This document shows, piece by piece, positions 1 to 7,963 of a stretch of DNA of 64,000 bases; within the stretch, counting starts at the first letter, position 1, and every line of letters begins with the position of its first letter. The notes beneath the pieces were generated by a model. It had not been told where the DNA came from, ran no database searches, and saw nothing but the letters and a program-made list of their open reading frames with translations. This DNA comes from Anaerolineae bacterium (GTDB lineage Bacteria > Chloroflexota > Anaerolineae > Aggregatilineales > Phototrophicaceae): NCBI GenBank assembly GCA_022823165.1, contig JAJDXR010000046.1:1-64000 (forward strand), written 5' to 3'. Made by a program: the position numbers and the translations under genes.

Positions 1-418
1 CCTCCGTCCCAAACTCTGTAGGGCATAAACTCTGCCAAGAACACATGGGGATCTCGCACCGCAGCAGAATTCTATTCAATAAGTGCGGCTTTTGCAAATT
101 CCCAGCTTTGCTTTTTGGGGGTTGTGAAAGTAGTACACAGATGTGGAACAAAGTATGTCATGCAAATTTCACAGCATCGGGTCAGCCAAGGCTGACCCCT
201 ACCGGGTTCAAAATATAGTCGAATGTTGTAGGGGCGAGCCTTGGCTCGCCCACACAAACACGAAAATTCGCTATTTGTGATGGCGTACCTATATTCTCAT
301 TACTTACTCGCAATTACTGAGGAGCGCGTAGACACTGCCCGCCGGCACAGAGATCTTTTCTTTGGGTCGAAGGGAATCCGCATCCACTACAATAGACACT
401 CCCGAAGCCAAAACGCGG
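1..418. other. Gene-free region upstream of rpmH
   Basis: No open frame here has protein-like composition or a ribosome binding site. The region holds two related 20-base hairpins (179-198 and 232-251, listed separately). A single weak DnaA-box-like string, TGTGGAACA, lies near 141, which is not enough to call an origin. I see nothing else. Confidence 0.6.
179..251. repeat. Inverted pair of perfect 20-base palindromes (REP/MITE-like)
   Basis: Bases 179-198 form a perfect stem (GGGTCAGCC, AA, GGCTGACCC) and bases 232-251 form a second (GGGCGAGCC, TT, GGCTCGCCC). The two arms are imperfect reverse complements of each other, sharing a GTAGGGG...GCCTTGGC core. The whole is thus a larger inverted repeat around about 33 bases of AT-richer DNA. 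This looks like a dispersed REP or miniature transposable element; copy number elsewhere cannot be seen here. Confidence 0.6.
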
Positions 419-447
419 TTGACCGCCGCCGCTTGCTAGGCTATACT
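419..447 (+). promoter_or_regulatory. Sigma-70 promoter of the rpmH-rnpA cluster
   Basis: TTGACC at 419-424 and TATACT at 442-447 are separated by exactly 17 bases. The rpmH start is 43 bases beyond the -10, so a short leader is expected. This is among the best promoter matches in the window, as fits a highly expressed ribosomal gene. Confidence 0.75.
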
Positions 448-490
448 GCGCCCTTGTGAACCGGTTTGAAATTGGAAAAAGGCTCAACAC

Positions 491-670
491 ATGTCAACCA
501 AGCGCACCTGGCAGCCCAAGGTTCGCCGGCGGAAACGCGTACATGGCTTTCGCAAACGCATGAGTACGCGCAGCGGCAGGAATGTACTCAAGGCGCGGCG
601 CCTGCGGGGTCGCCATCAATTGGCTGTGACCCCTAACCACGTAAAAAAGGTGAATTGGAACGCCAGCTAG
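491..670 (+). CDS. rpmH: 50S ribosomal protein L34
   Basis: This 59-residue protein is very basic and begins [10 protein letters not shown], followed by [19 protein letters not shown] and [10 protein letters not shown], the L34 signature. L34 is usually 44-47 residues. Here about 14 extra residues follow the core, ending in [10 protein letters not shown], so the C-terminal tail is longer than in E. coli. It starts the classic rpmH-rnpA-yidD-yidC-jag order and has a strong promoter 43 bases upstream. The rnpA start follows its stop after three bases, so the two are almost surely co-transcribed. L34 is a late-assembling large-subunit protein close to 23S rRNA. Confidence 0.95.
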   Translation: MSTKRTWQPKVRRRKRVHGFRKRMSTRSGRNVLKARRLRGRHQLAVTPNHVKKVNWNAS

Positions 671-673
671 TTC

Positions 674-1015
674 ATGAAATCCGCCCTTCGGTTGCGCCGA
701 TCCGTCGATTTTGCCCGCGTTCGGCGCAGTGGCAACAGGCATAGACATCCCGCGCTGGCTATCGGTATTCGCGCCAACGAATTAGCGCGCAACCGCTATG
801 GAGTGGTAACCGGTAAGCGCGTTGGCGGTGCCGTCATCCGCAATCGCTGCAAGCGACGCCTCGTGGCGGCCTTGGACAGCTTGCATCCGGCCTTGCGGCA
901 AGGTTACGACATTGTAGTCATCGCGCGGCGAAGCATGATTGAGCAACCTTTCAGCGATTTGCAGCGTATACTGGGAGAACTCTTCAAGCGCGCAAAGCTG
1001 ATAGAAACGTGTTGA
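674..1015 (+). CDS. rnpA: Ribonuclease P protein component
   Basis: This is the basic protein subunit that helps the RNase P RNA bind and cleave the 5' leader of tRNA precursors. It has 113 residues, a normal length. The hallmark RNR motif is seen as IRNRCKRRL at about residues 55-63, and the family's late block [10 protein letters not shown] at 77-86. It follows rpmH by three bases and ends one base before yidD. The RNase P RNA gene is not in the window. Confidence 0.95.
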   Translation: MKSALRLRRSVDFARVRRSGNRHRHPALAIGIRANELARNRYGVVTGKRVGGAVIRNRCKRRLVAALDSLHPALRQGYDIVVIARRSMIEQPFSDLQRILGELFKRAKLIETC

Positions 1016-1016
1016 A

Positions 1017-1238
1017 ATGCTAAAGTGGGCGCTGCTGGCTTGCATAAGAGCGTACAAGCGATTCTTATCGCCGATTCTGCCCTCGGCCTGCAGATTTACG
1101 CCGACTTGCTCGGAATACGCCAGCCAGTCGATCGAAACATACGGAGCATTTCGCGGGACATGGATGGGGTTCCGTCGCCTTATGCGCTGCCATCCTTTGC
1201 ACCCCGGCGGATTTGACCCGGTCCCACCCAAGGAGTGA
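1017..1238 (+). CDS. yidD: Membrane protein insertion efficiency factor YidD
   Basis: This 73-residue protein contains the YidD signature: an amphipathic start ([12 protein letters not shown]), then [11 protein letters not shown] at about 25-35 and the [13 protein letters not shown] block near the C-terminus. YidD is a peripheral inner-membrane protein thought to help YidC/Sec insertion. It lies between rnpA and a lipoprotein gene, with yidC next, the usual context. The start at 1017 is one base after the rnpA stop. Its own stop codon overlaps the AGGAG ribosome binding site of the next gene. Confidence 0.93.
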   Translation: MLKWALLACIRAYKRFLSPILPSACRFTPTCSEYASQSIETYGAFRGTWMGFRRLMRCHPLHPGGFDPVPPKE

Positions 1239-1241
1239 TTT

Positions 1242-2417
1242 TTGTCTAGCTACATTCGCAGGCGACCTGGAGTAATACTGCTGCTGACGCTTATGCTGCT
1301 GACGCTGCCAGCCTGTGTCGGCGGGCGAATAGGCGTTAGTTGGCCGGCAGTCGGGCTGATCGACTTCAACGGCGAGACGCATATCGCGCTGGCCTACAAT
1401 AATGATGTCACTTTGCTCACACCCTCGAACGGCGCGCCGGCGCGTCTTCTGAATCCGCTGAATGGCGATGTGCTGCGTGATAAAGACAACAATCCCCGTA
1501 CCTGGGCGCTGCGCGGATCAGAAAACGAGGGCGCTCAGTTTCACACCTTGCCGGTTCGAATCGATGACGAGACCGTGGTCATAGCCGCCCACAACCGCAG
1601 ATTGCTGCGCGTCGATTCCGTCCTGGTCGAAGTGCAGCGCTCGTTTCCACTGGCTGACAAGGTGGTGGCTAGCCCGTTGAAATTGGACGGCGTATTGTAC
1701 CTGCCTTACCAGAACGGCGGTCTAAGCGCGATCTCGCTGGAAGACTATCGTGAATTATGGCGCTTTCCCACCGAGGCCGGCATTTGGGCGCAGCCGCTGC
1801 TTGCCGACGACATGCTCATTCTGTCGTCGATCGATCATTTCTTGTACGCCATTGATCGCTCGACCGGCCAACGGATTTGGGCGCTTGATCTGGGCGGCGC
1901 AGTCGCGTCGACGCCGCTGTTGGCGAACGATCGCCTCTACGTAGGCAGCTTCAACAAGAGCTTCTTTGAAATCTCGCTGGATGGCGTGATTCTCAGCGAA
2001 TACGCCACCCAGAATTGGGTCTGGGGCACACCGGCAATCGATGCTGAGGGCATCATTTACGTGGCTGATTTGAGCGGCTATGTGCATGCGCTGGATACGA
2101 GCGGCGGCTTGCGCGAGCGCTGGTCAGCGCAAATTGCCGAGCGCGGCATCCGCGCCGGCCCCTTGGTCTACGGCGAACGTGTTATCGTCGCCTCGCGCGA
2201 TGGCAAAGTATATTGGCTGGACCGCTTTGACGGCGAACTCATCAATGCGCGGGAAATTGATGATCGCCCTGAACTCCTGGGTGATATGATGCTCTTGAAG
2301 CCCAGCGAGACACTGGCTATTGATGAGCCGCTGCTGCTGGTTACCAGCGTCCATGATGCCAGATTGCTAATCGCATTTGGAGTCGACGGGCGCCAAACCT
2401 GGGTTTATCCTCGCTAA
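1242..2417 (+). CDS. PQQ-type beta-propeller lipoprotein (BamB-like)
   Basis: A TTG start at 1242 is supported by AGGAG at 1231-1235. The 391-residue product begins with RRR, then a hydrophobic stretch ending in the lipobox TLPAC, so Cys25 should be lipidated. The body has repeated PQQ/WD-like blades such as LYAIDRSTGQRIWALDLGG, YVADLSGYVHALDTSGG and VYWLDRFDGELI. In Gram-negative bacteria BamB has this fold and helps outer-membrane assembly. Here the neighbours yidD and yidC suggest an extracytoplasmic role in membrane protein biogenesis, but that is inference; it could bind another envelope partner. Confidence 0.8.
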   Translation: MSSYIRRRPGVILLLTLMLLTLPACVGGRIGVSWPAVGLIDFNGETHIALAYNNDVTLLTPSNGAPARLLNPLNGDVLRDKDNNPRTWALRGSENEGAQFHTLPVRIDDETVVIAAHNRRLLRVDSVLVEVQRSFPLADKVVASPLKLDGVLYLPYQNGGLSAISLEDYRELWRFPTEAGIWAQPLLADDMLILSSIDHFLYAIDRSTGQRIWALDLGGAVASTPLLANDRLYVGSFNKSFFEISLDGVILSEYATQNWVWGTPAIDAEGIIYVADLSGYVHALDTSGGLRERWSAQIAERGIRAGPLVYGERVIVASRDGKVYWLDRFDGELINAREIDDRPELLGDMMLLKPSETLAIDEPLLLVTSVHDARLLIAFGVDGRQTWVYPR

Positions 2418-2440
2418 ACCAGCGACTGGAGCAAGGCTGA

Positions 2441-3343
2441 ATGTGGGATCTGATTCTTAACCCGTTTGTGACGATACTGGCTTGGCTATATGCAGCCTTA
2501 AACCAGGACATTGTGCTGGCGATCGTCGTCTTGACCGTGATTATTCGAGTCCTGACTTTTCCGCTCTTCGCCAAGCAGCAAGAGTCGTCGAAAAAGATGC
2601 AGCAGATCCAGCCGCAGCTTAAGAAGCTGCAGGAAAAGTACAAGAACGACAAAGAAAAACTCTCGCAAGCGCAGATGAAACTGTACCGGGAAAACAAGGT
2701 CAACCCGGCGGGCGGTTGCTTTCCGATGGTGATACAGTTTCCCATATTAATCGGCTTGTATCAGGCGATATTCTTCGCGCTCGCCGCCACCCCGTTTCAA
2801 TTGGTGGACCTTTCCGAGCGGCTGCTGATACCGGGCTTGGACTCTTTGATTCCGCTGCAGCGCATGTGGACGCCGATTCCGCAGTTGGTTTCCGTGCTGC
2901 CGGAGCTGGACCTGACCTTGGCGCCGACGGAAAACCCGCACTACGCCTTGATCTTGCCCTTGCTGGTCTTGATAACAACCTGGGGACAGCAGAAGCTGAC
3001 GATGAGCGCCACCGGGCAAGCCAAGTCAAACAAAGACGATGACGACGACGATGGCGGCGCGCCGGCCGGCGGCCAGGCGGCAGCCATGACCAAAAGCATG
3101 ACCACCATCATGCCTATAATGTTCGGGTTCTTCTCGCTGTCATTCTCGGTTGGCTTGTCCATCTATTTCGTAACCTCGAACTTGATCGGCGTCGTACAGT
3201 ACAGTCCGCAGGGCAAGCGGGTGCTGGAACGGGTATTCCGCCGCAAGTCTTCGGATGCTCCGCCGGTGGAAGTGATCTTCGAGGATGACGAGCCCCCAGC
3301 CAAAACCAGGAAGCGCAAAAAGAAGAAACCTCGCAAGAAGTAA
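2441..3343 (+). CDS. yidC: Membrane protein insertase YidC/Oxa1 family
   Basis: This 300-residue protein is of the short Gram-positive/Chloroflexi YidC type with no large periplasmic domain. The first membrane segment (about 25-43) is followed by a cytoplasmic hairpin rich in K, Q and E that carries QQIQPQLKKLQEKYKNDKEK. Then comes the conserved NPAGGCFPMVIQFPILIGLYQ, here split across residues near 87-107. The usual late segments follow (MTTIMPIMFGFFSLSFSVGLSIYFVTSNLIG, in part). A loop near residue 195 carries six consecutive aspartates. The C-terminus is strongly basic (KTRKRKKKKPRKK), as in YidC forms that bind ribosomes. It sits between the lipoprotein gene and jag. Confidence 0.95.
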   Translation: MWDLILNPFVTILAWLYAALNQDIVLAIVVLTVIIRVLTFPLFAKQQESSKKMQQIQPQLKKLQEKYKNDKEKLSQAQMKLYRENKVNPAGGCFPMVIQFPILIGLYQAIFFALAATPFQLVDLSERLLIPGLDSLIPLQRMWTPIPQLVSVLPELDLTLAPTENPHYALILPLLVLITTWGQQKLTMSATGQAKSNKDDDDDDGGAPAGGQAAAMTKSMTTIMPIMFGFFSLSFSVGLSIYFVTSNLIGVVQYSPQGKRVLERVFRRKSSDAPPVEVIFEDDEPPAKTRKRKKKKPRKK

Positions 3344-3382
3344 GCCAGTACCGCAACTACCTGACTGACAAGGGATAGCACT

Positions 3383-4123
3383 ATGCAGATGATTGAAGTA
3401 ACCGCTAACTCGGTTGAGGCGGCGATTGACAAGGGATTGGCGGAACTCAAGGCCCGTCCCGGCGAGGTCGTCGTCGAAGTTCTTGAGGAGCCCAATACCG
3501 GTTTGTTTGGCTTCGGCGCGCGTGAGGCGCGTGTCCGCCTGGTACTCATCGGCAATCGCGCGCAAGCAGAATCGGAAGCGGTCGACTACGAGAATCAAGC
3601 GGCGGAGGAGCCGCGGTCAAGCGCGCCTAGCCCGGGGCTGTCCGATGAGGAATTGGACGAAGACGCCCAGGTTGGCAAGCAGGTGCTGGAAGATTTGCTG
3701 GAGCGGATGGGTGTAGACGCTCGCATCGCCGTTCAACGCGCTGACGACGACGATGAGAGCGATGACCCTCATTGGATGCTTAACATTTCCGGCGACCGCG
3801 TCAACCGCCTCATCGGCCGGCGTGGGGAAACCCTGTCCTCCTTACAGCACATCGTCCGCCTGATTTGCAGCCGCCGCCTGGAGCGCCGCGCCAATATCAT
3901 CGTGGATGCCGGCGGCTATAAATCCGGCCGCTCCAAACGTTTGCGCGGCTTGGCGAATCGCATGGCCAAACAGGCGGTGCAGCAGGGCCGCACGATTACG
4001 CTCGAGCCTATGCACCCCAACGAACGGCGCATCATTCACCTGACGCTGCGCGGCCGCAACGATGTCATGACGCAAAGCGTCGGTGAAGGCCGAGGGCGAA
4101 AAGTAACCATTGTTCCGCGTTAA
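3383..4123 (+). CDS. jag: Jag/KhpB family RNA-binding protein
   Basis: This 246-residue protein has three parts. A Jag-N domain spans 1-52 (TGLFGFGAREARV). An acidic linker spans about 60-125. A KH domain carries the GRRG loop at 145-148, and an R3H domain follows with MHPNERRIIH at 210-219. Jag/KhpB binds RNA and affects cell-wall growth and sRNA-linked regulation in other bacteria. It sits next to yidC in many genomes, as here, with a 39-base gap. AAGGGA lies upstream of the ATG. Function is assigned by domain order and synteny. Confidence 0.93.
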   Translation: MQMIEVTANSVEAAIDKGLAELKARPGEVVVEVLEEPNTGLFGFGAREARVRLVLIGNRAQAESEAVDYENQAAEEPRSSAPSPGLSDEELDEDAQVGKQVLEDLLERMGVDARIAVQRADDDDESDDPHWMLNISGDRVNRLIGRRGETLSSLQHIVRLICSRRLERRANIIVDAGGYKSGRSKRLRGLANRMAKQAVQQGRTITLEPMHPNERRIIHLTLRGRNDVMTQSVGEGRGRKVTIVPR

Positions 4124-4197
4124 GCGCTGCCTGGTCCATGGCGATGCAGCGCTTGCTCGCCGGCTTAAGGCATCCGGCGGCTTGTCGATAGGCGAAA

Positions 4198-5055
4198 ATG
4201 GCTAGCCCGATAGATATTCTCCTCATCGGCTGCATGACGGTTGACTTGGTCCCAGGCGGGCGTATGCTCGGTGGCACCATCTCCTACGCCGCGCCAACCT
4301 ATGCGGCTTTCGGCCACAAGGTTGGCATAGTGACCAGCGCGGCTTTTGACGAACCGCTTCTCGGGCAGTTGCTTCCCTATGCCGAACTGTCCCTGCGCCC
4401 AGCCGAGACGTCCCTGACTTATGAAAATGTCTATGCCGACAGCGGCAGAACGCAATTCGTGCGCGCCACCGCGAATAATCTGCGCTACGGCGATGTGCCG
4501 GTCAGCTGGGCGGGCGCGCCCTACGTGCATCTGGGTCCGCTGGCCGCCGAGCTCGATCCGCGCGATATGGCTGCGAACTTTCCCGGCGCGACCATCATGC
4601 TCACGCTGCAAGGCATGATGCGCGATTGGGGCGACGCCGGGCAGGTGAAGTTTCGCCGCTGGTTTGACGAGCAGGCGCTGGCTGCTATCGATATCGTCGT
4701 CTACAGCGAAGAAGACGTCAGCCAATTTCCACAATTCACCGAAGACGCCCGCCGTGTCTGCAAGCATCTGGTAGTCACCAACGGGCGCGCGGGCGGTACC
4801 TATTATCATGACGGCGGGTCAATGAGCTATGACAGCCTGCCGGTGACGCCGCGGGATTTAACCGGCGCCGGCGATGTCTTCGCCGCTTCGCTGCTGGGGG
4901 CTTTGCCAGCGCTGGATGGCGATGTCGCCAAGGCGGCGCAGGCGGCTGGCAAGCTGGCTGCCTACTCGGTGATGCGAGAAGGCCTCGCCAGCGCGCCCTC
5001 CGCAAATGAAATAGCGCGCGAAATCGAAAGAGTTTCCAAAAAATCTCCTGAGTAA
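4198..5055 (+). CDS. PfkB-family carbohydrate/nucleoside kinase
   Basis: This 285-residue protein shows the PfkB C-terminal signature DLTGAGDVFAAS (from residue 220), in which Asp226 is the expected catalytic base. An N-terminal glycine-rich stretch (GGRMLGGTISYAAPTYAAFG) is typical of the sugar-binding lid. It should phosphorylate a sugar or sugar-like alcohol with ATP. The substrate cannot be read from the sequence. The next gene, an amidohydrolase, starts five bases after its stop, so the pair is probably co-transcribed. The two are not members of one known pathway. Confidence 0.85.
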   Translation: MASPIDILLIGCMTVDLVPGGRMLGGTISYAAPTYAAFGHKVGIVTSAAFDEPLLGQLLPYAELSLRPAETSLTYENVYADSGRTQFVRATANNLRYGDVPVSWAGAPYVHLGPLAAELDPRDMAANFPGATIMLTLQGMMRDWGDAGQVKFRRWFDEQALAAIDIVVYSEEDVSQFPQFTEDARRVCKHLVVTNGRAGGTYYHDGGSMSYDSLPVTPRDLTGAGDVFAASLLGALPALDGDVAKAAQAAGKLAAYSVMREGLASAPSANEIAREIERVSKKSPE

Positions 5056-5060
5056 AGCCT

Positions 5061-6662
5061 ATGATTCAAACAATTCTAGTGAACGGCAACATCATTACTA
5101 TGGACGAGGATCGACCCCGCGCCGCTGCGCTGGCAATCAGCTACGGCAGGGTGGTTGCCCTGGGAGAGTCGGCCGAAATGCGCCGTCTGGCGGGCGCGAG
5201 CGCTACCGTTGTCAACCTCGACGGCAAAACCGTGCTGCCGGGCTTAATTGACGCGCATCTGCACTGGGAAGCGCAAGCCCGCGCCCTGCGCTCGGTCAAC
5301 GTATTTGAAGCGCCCAGCAAAGCCCAGGCGCTGGAGCGCGTTCAAGAACGCGTCGCCCAGACCGCGGATGGCGAATGGATCACGGGGCAAGGATGGGCGC
5401 AGGACTTGTGGAGCGACCGCGCCTTCCCCGGCAAAGCCGATCTGGACGCGGTTGCGCCGAATAATCCCGTTTACCTGTCGGCCAAAAGCGGCCATGCCGG
5501 CTGGGCGAATACGGCCGCCTTGGCTGCCGCCGGTGTCACTGAGGCCACGCCCGACCCCGAAGGCGGGCAGATCGCGCGTGATGCTTCCGGCGCGGCGACC
5601 GGCATTCTGCTCGAAACCGCCATGGAATTGGTGGAAGATTGCCTGCCGCCTGTAACGGGCGATCAATTGGCCGACATGATGCAGGACGCGCAGGCGCTGG
5701 CGCATCGAGCCGGCCTCACCATGCTCCACGACTTTGACGATCCTTCTTGCCTGGCAGCCTTGCAAATTCTGCGCGAGCGCGGCCAGCTGGGCTTGCGCGT
5801 CGTCAAGCAGGTCAATCAAGCCTGGCTCGACGCGGCGCTGGCCTCCGGCCTTCGCCGCAACTTCGGCGATGACTGGCTGCGTATCGGAGCGCTCAAACTC
5901 TTTGCCGATGGCGCGCTGGGGCCGAAGACGGCGCTGATGTTCGCGCCCTACGAGGGAGAGCCTGACAACTACGGCATGCCCGTGGTCGATAAAGAAGAGA
6001 TGGTGGAATACGTTAGCCGAGCCAGCGCCTGCGGCCTGCCGTCGAGCGTACACGCCATCGGCGACAAGGCCGTCCACGATGCGCTGGATGTCTTTGCGCG
6101 CGTACGCGCCGAAGAAGCGGCGCGCGGCGAGCCGGCCAGCCGCCGCCGCCACCGCATAGAGCATGTGCAAATTATCCACCCGCTGGATGCCGGGCGTTTG
6201 GCCGAGCTTGATGTCATCGCCTCTATGCAGCCGATCCACGCCACTTCGGACATGGCGACCGCCGATCGCTACTGGGGCGAGCGCAACGCATACGCCTATA
6301 ACCCGCGCTTGCAGCTTGATAAGGGCGCGCGCATCGCCTTTGGTTCAGACGCGCCGGTGGAACCCTTCGACCCGCTCCTGGGCATTCACGCCGCCGTCAC
6401 GCGCCAACGGGACGGTCAGCCGGCCGGCGGCTGGTACCCTGACGCCAAGATTAGCCTGCGTGAGGCGCTGCTGGGCTTCACGCGCGGGCCAGCCTACGCC
6501 GCGGAAATGGAAGATCGACTGGGCCTGCTGCGTGAAGGCTTCCTGGCCGATTTGATCGTGCTCGACCGCGACATTTACCAAGTCGAGCCGGACGAAATAC
6601 CGCAACTGGCTGTACAAGGCACGATGGTCGATGGCGTCTGGCGCTTCCGCGACTTCGATTAG
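5061..6662 (+). CDS. Amidohydrolase family 3 (YtcJ-like) metal hydrolase
   Basis: This 533-residue TIM-barrel amidohydrolase has the metal motif DAHLHW near residue 67. Further motifs are HAIGDKAVHDALD, RIEHVQIIHP and AFGSDAPVEP, and a C-terminal beta-sandwich return segment ends with ADLIVLDRDIY. These are the hallmarks of YtcJ/NfdA-type enzymes that hydrolyse N-acyl or formamide bonds. The substrate is unknown. It lies just downstream of the PfkB kinase, and no signal peptide is visible, so it is probably cytoplasmic. It converges on the DM13 gene with a nine-base gap. Confidence 0.87.
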   Translation: MIQTILVNGNIITMDEDRPRAAALAISYGRVVALGESAEMRRLAGASATVVNLDGKTVLPGLIDAHLHWEAQARALRSVNVFEAPSKAQALERVQERVAQTADGEWITGQGWAQDLWSDRAFPGKADLDAVAPNNPVYLSAKSGHAGWANTAALAAAGVTEATPDPEGGQIARDASGAATGILLETAMELVEDCLPPVTGDQLADMMQDAQALAHRAGLTMLHDFDDPSCLAALQILRERGQLGLRVVKQVNQAWLDAALASGLRRNFGDDWLRIGALKLFADGALGPKTALMFAPYEGEPDNYGMPVVDKEEMVEYVSRASACGLPSSVHAIGDKAVHDALDVFARVRAEEAARGEPASRRRHRIEHVQIIHPLDAGRLAELDVIASMQPIHATSDMATADRYWGERNAYAYNPRLQLDKGARIAFGSDAPVEPFDPLLGIHAAVTRQRDGQPAGGWYPDAKISLREALLGFTRGPAYAAEMEDRLGLLREGFLADLIVLDRDIYQVEPDEIPQLAVQGTMVDGVWRFRDFD

Positions 6663-6671
6663 CGGCGCCGC

Positions 6672-7310
6672 TTAGGCGCTGAACGCGGCCGTGCTGAAGA
6701 CCACCTTGAAAGGCACACAGTAAATGACCACGCTGCGATACTGGCTCAGGTCAATTTCAGCGGGAACCGCGTAATTCTGGTTGCCCACGTTGCCCTTTAG
6801 CGCGCCCAAATGCACTTCATTTTCCCCCAGGCCGGCGAAGGTGCTGGTCGGCGCTTCGGTGGACAGGTATACGTGCAGGTCCGGCCCATTCTTCGAGCGG
6901 AAGTTTTCAAAGCGCAGCACCCGGCTGCCGTCCGGTAATTCATAGACGGTCGCGCTGCCGACCGCGCCGTGTATCGGATCAATGTCGATGAAGGAACCCT
7001 GCGCCAGCGCAACTGGCTCGGCCGGCATCTCGGGCGGCATGGCCTGCTCCGCCTGCGGCACGACCGCATCAGCGCCGATTTGCGCCATAGCAGTCTGTTC
7101 CGCCATCTCCCGGTTTTCCTTGGCCATGTCCAGCAGCGCCCGCTTCTCGGCTTCCGGCATATTGCTGACCGCTTCCCGCTGCTCGGCTGTCATGCCCGGG
7201 AAGGCTTCGTTGACCTCGCGATTCACAAAATAGAGCCAAGGCTGGGTGATAGCCAGCGCGACCACGGCCGCGGCGGTCACTACGATGATCAGTAAAAATC
7301 TGCGTTGCAT
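6672..7310 (-). CDS. Membrane-anchored DM13 domain protein
   Basis: The start is placed at 7310 because GGGAG lies at the right distance upstream; an in-frame ATG 18 bases earlier has no such site. The 212-residue product begins MQRRFLLIIVV, a signal anchor of about 20 residues. An Ala/Glu/Met-rich helical region follows. The C-terminal DM13 domain spans about 100-212 (GSATVYELPDGSRVLRFENF, NGPDLHVYLS, VIYCVPFKVVF). DM13 domains carry a conserved Cys and are proposed to act in extracellular redox or electron transfer. The gene is divergent from tpx, another redox gene. Confidence 0.82.
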   Translation of the reverse strand: MQRRFLLIIVVTAAAVVALAITQPWLYFVNREVNEAFPGMTAEQREAVSNMPEAEKRALLDMAKENREMAEQTAMAQIGADAVVPQAEQAMPPEMPAEPVALAQGSFIDIDPIHGAVGSATVYELPDGSRVLRFENFRSKNGPDLHVYLSTEAPTSTFAGLGENEVHLGALKGNVGNQNYAVPAEIDLSQYRSVVIYCVPFKVVFSTAAFSA

Positions 7311-7355
7311 GTTTGTCTCCCGCGCCATAATCTCGGCGCTTAATCAATTGCCATC

Positions 7356-7384
7356 TTGATATACCCCTGTAATTCTCATAATAT
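7356..7384 (+). promoter_or_regulatory. Promoter of tpx
   Basis: TTGATA at 7356-7361 and TAATAT at 7379-7384 are 17 bases apart. The tpx start lies 45 bases downstream, after an AAGGAG site. No OxyR- or PerR-like operator could be recognised by eye. Confidence 0.55.
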
Positions 7385-7429
7385 CCGATAAGTTCTCAGT
7401 ATCCCATTTGGAATGACAAGGAGATAGAA

Positions 7430-7936
7430 ATGGCGCGCAAAGGCATGATGGTTGGAGATAGCGAACACCAGATTCAAAACGACATGCTTGAAGTCGGCGC
7501 GCCGGCGCCGGACTTCCTGCTGATCGCCAATGATCTCAGCAGCAAGTCATTGGCCGACTACGCCGGCAAGGTTAAGGTTATCAGCGTCATACCATCTATT
7601 GACACCGGCGTCTGCTCGGACCAGACGCGCCGCTTCAACCAGGAAGCCGCCGGCCTCAAGGACACGGTCGTGCTGACAGTCAGCGTCGATTTACCCTTCG
7701 CGCTGGGCCGATTCTGCGGCAGCGAAGGCATCGACGGTACGGAGACACTGAGCACTCATCGCGATATGCGCTTCGCGGACGATTACGGCGTACATGACAC
7801 CGACTGGCGCATCTGCCAGCGGGCGGTATTTGTGCTTGACCGCGATAATGTCCTTAGGCACGCGGAATACGTGCCGGTCATCGGCAACGAAGTCGACTTT
7901 GACGCGGCTTTGGCCAAGGCGCGCCAACTCGCGTAA
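7430..7936 (+). CDS. tpx: Thiol peroxidase (atypical 2-Cys peroxiredoxin)
   Basis: Tpx reduces hydrogen peroxide and lipid hydroperoxides using thioredoxin. The 168-residue protein has the family motif PSIDTGVCSDQTRRF with the peroxidatic Cys62. The second motif, SVDLPFALGRFCG, holds the resolving Cys96. The order ending in ALGRFCGSEG and the spacing match Tpx rather than AhpC or Bcp. AAGGAG precedes the ATG by six bases. The gene stands alone, with a strong promoter, between a divergent DM13 redox protein and an aminopeptidase gene 27 bases downstream. Confidence 0.93.
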   Translation: MARKGMMVGDSEHQIQNDMLEVGAPAPDFLLIANDLSSKSLADYAGKVKVISVIPSIDTGVCSDQTRRFNQEAAGLKDTVVLTVSVDLPFALGRFCGSEGIDGTETLSTHRDMRFADDYGVHDTDWRICQRAVFVLDRDNVLRHAEYVPVIGNEVDFDAALAKARQLA

Positions 7937-7963
7937 AGCCGGATTCAATGGAGGCGGACGATC

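Noticed and set aside
1..418. Possible replication origin next to rpmH
   Set aside because: The rpmH-rnpA-yidC-jag order often lies near oriC, but no dnaA gene, DnaA-box cluster or AT-rich unwinding element was seen; only one weak 7/9 box.
72..459. Two short open frames upstream of rpmH
   Set aside because: They cross the hairpin elements and the rpmH promoter, lack ribosome sites and have no protein-like composition.
5244..6239. Long frame antisense to the amidohydrolase (331 codons)
   Set aside because: It lies wholly within a clear gene on the other strand; GC-rich codon use readily leaves such frames open. Similar long antisense frames elsewhere (for example 13367-14197, 14387-15307, 26980-27663, 56904-57524) were rejected for the same reason.
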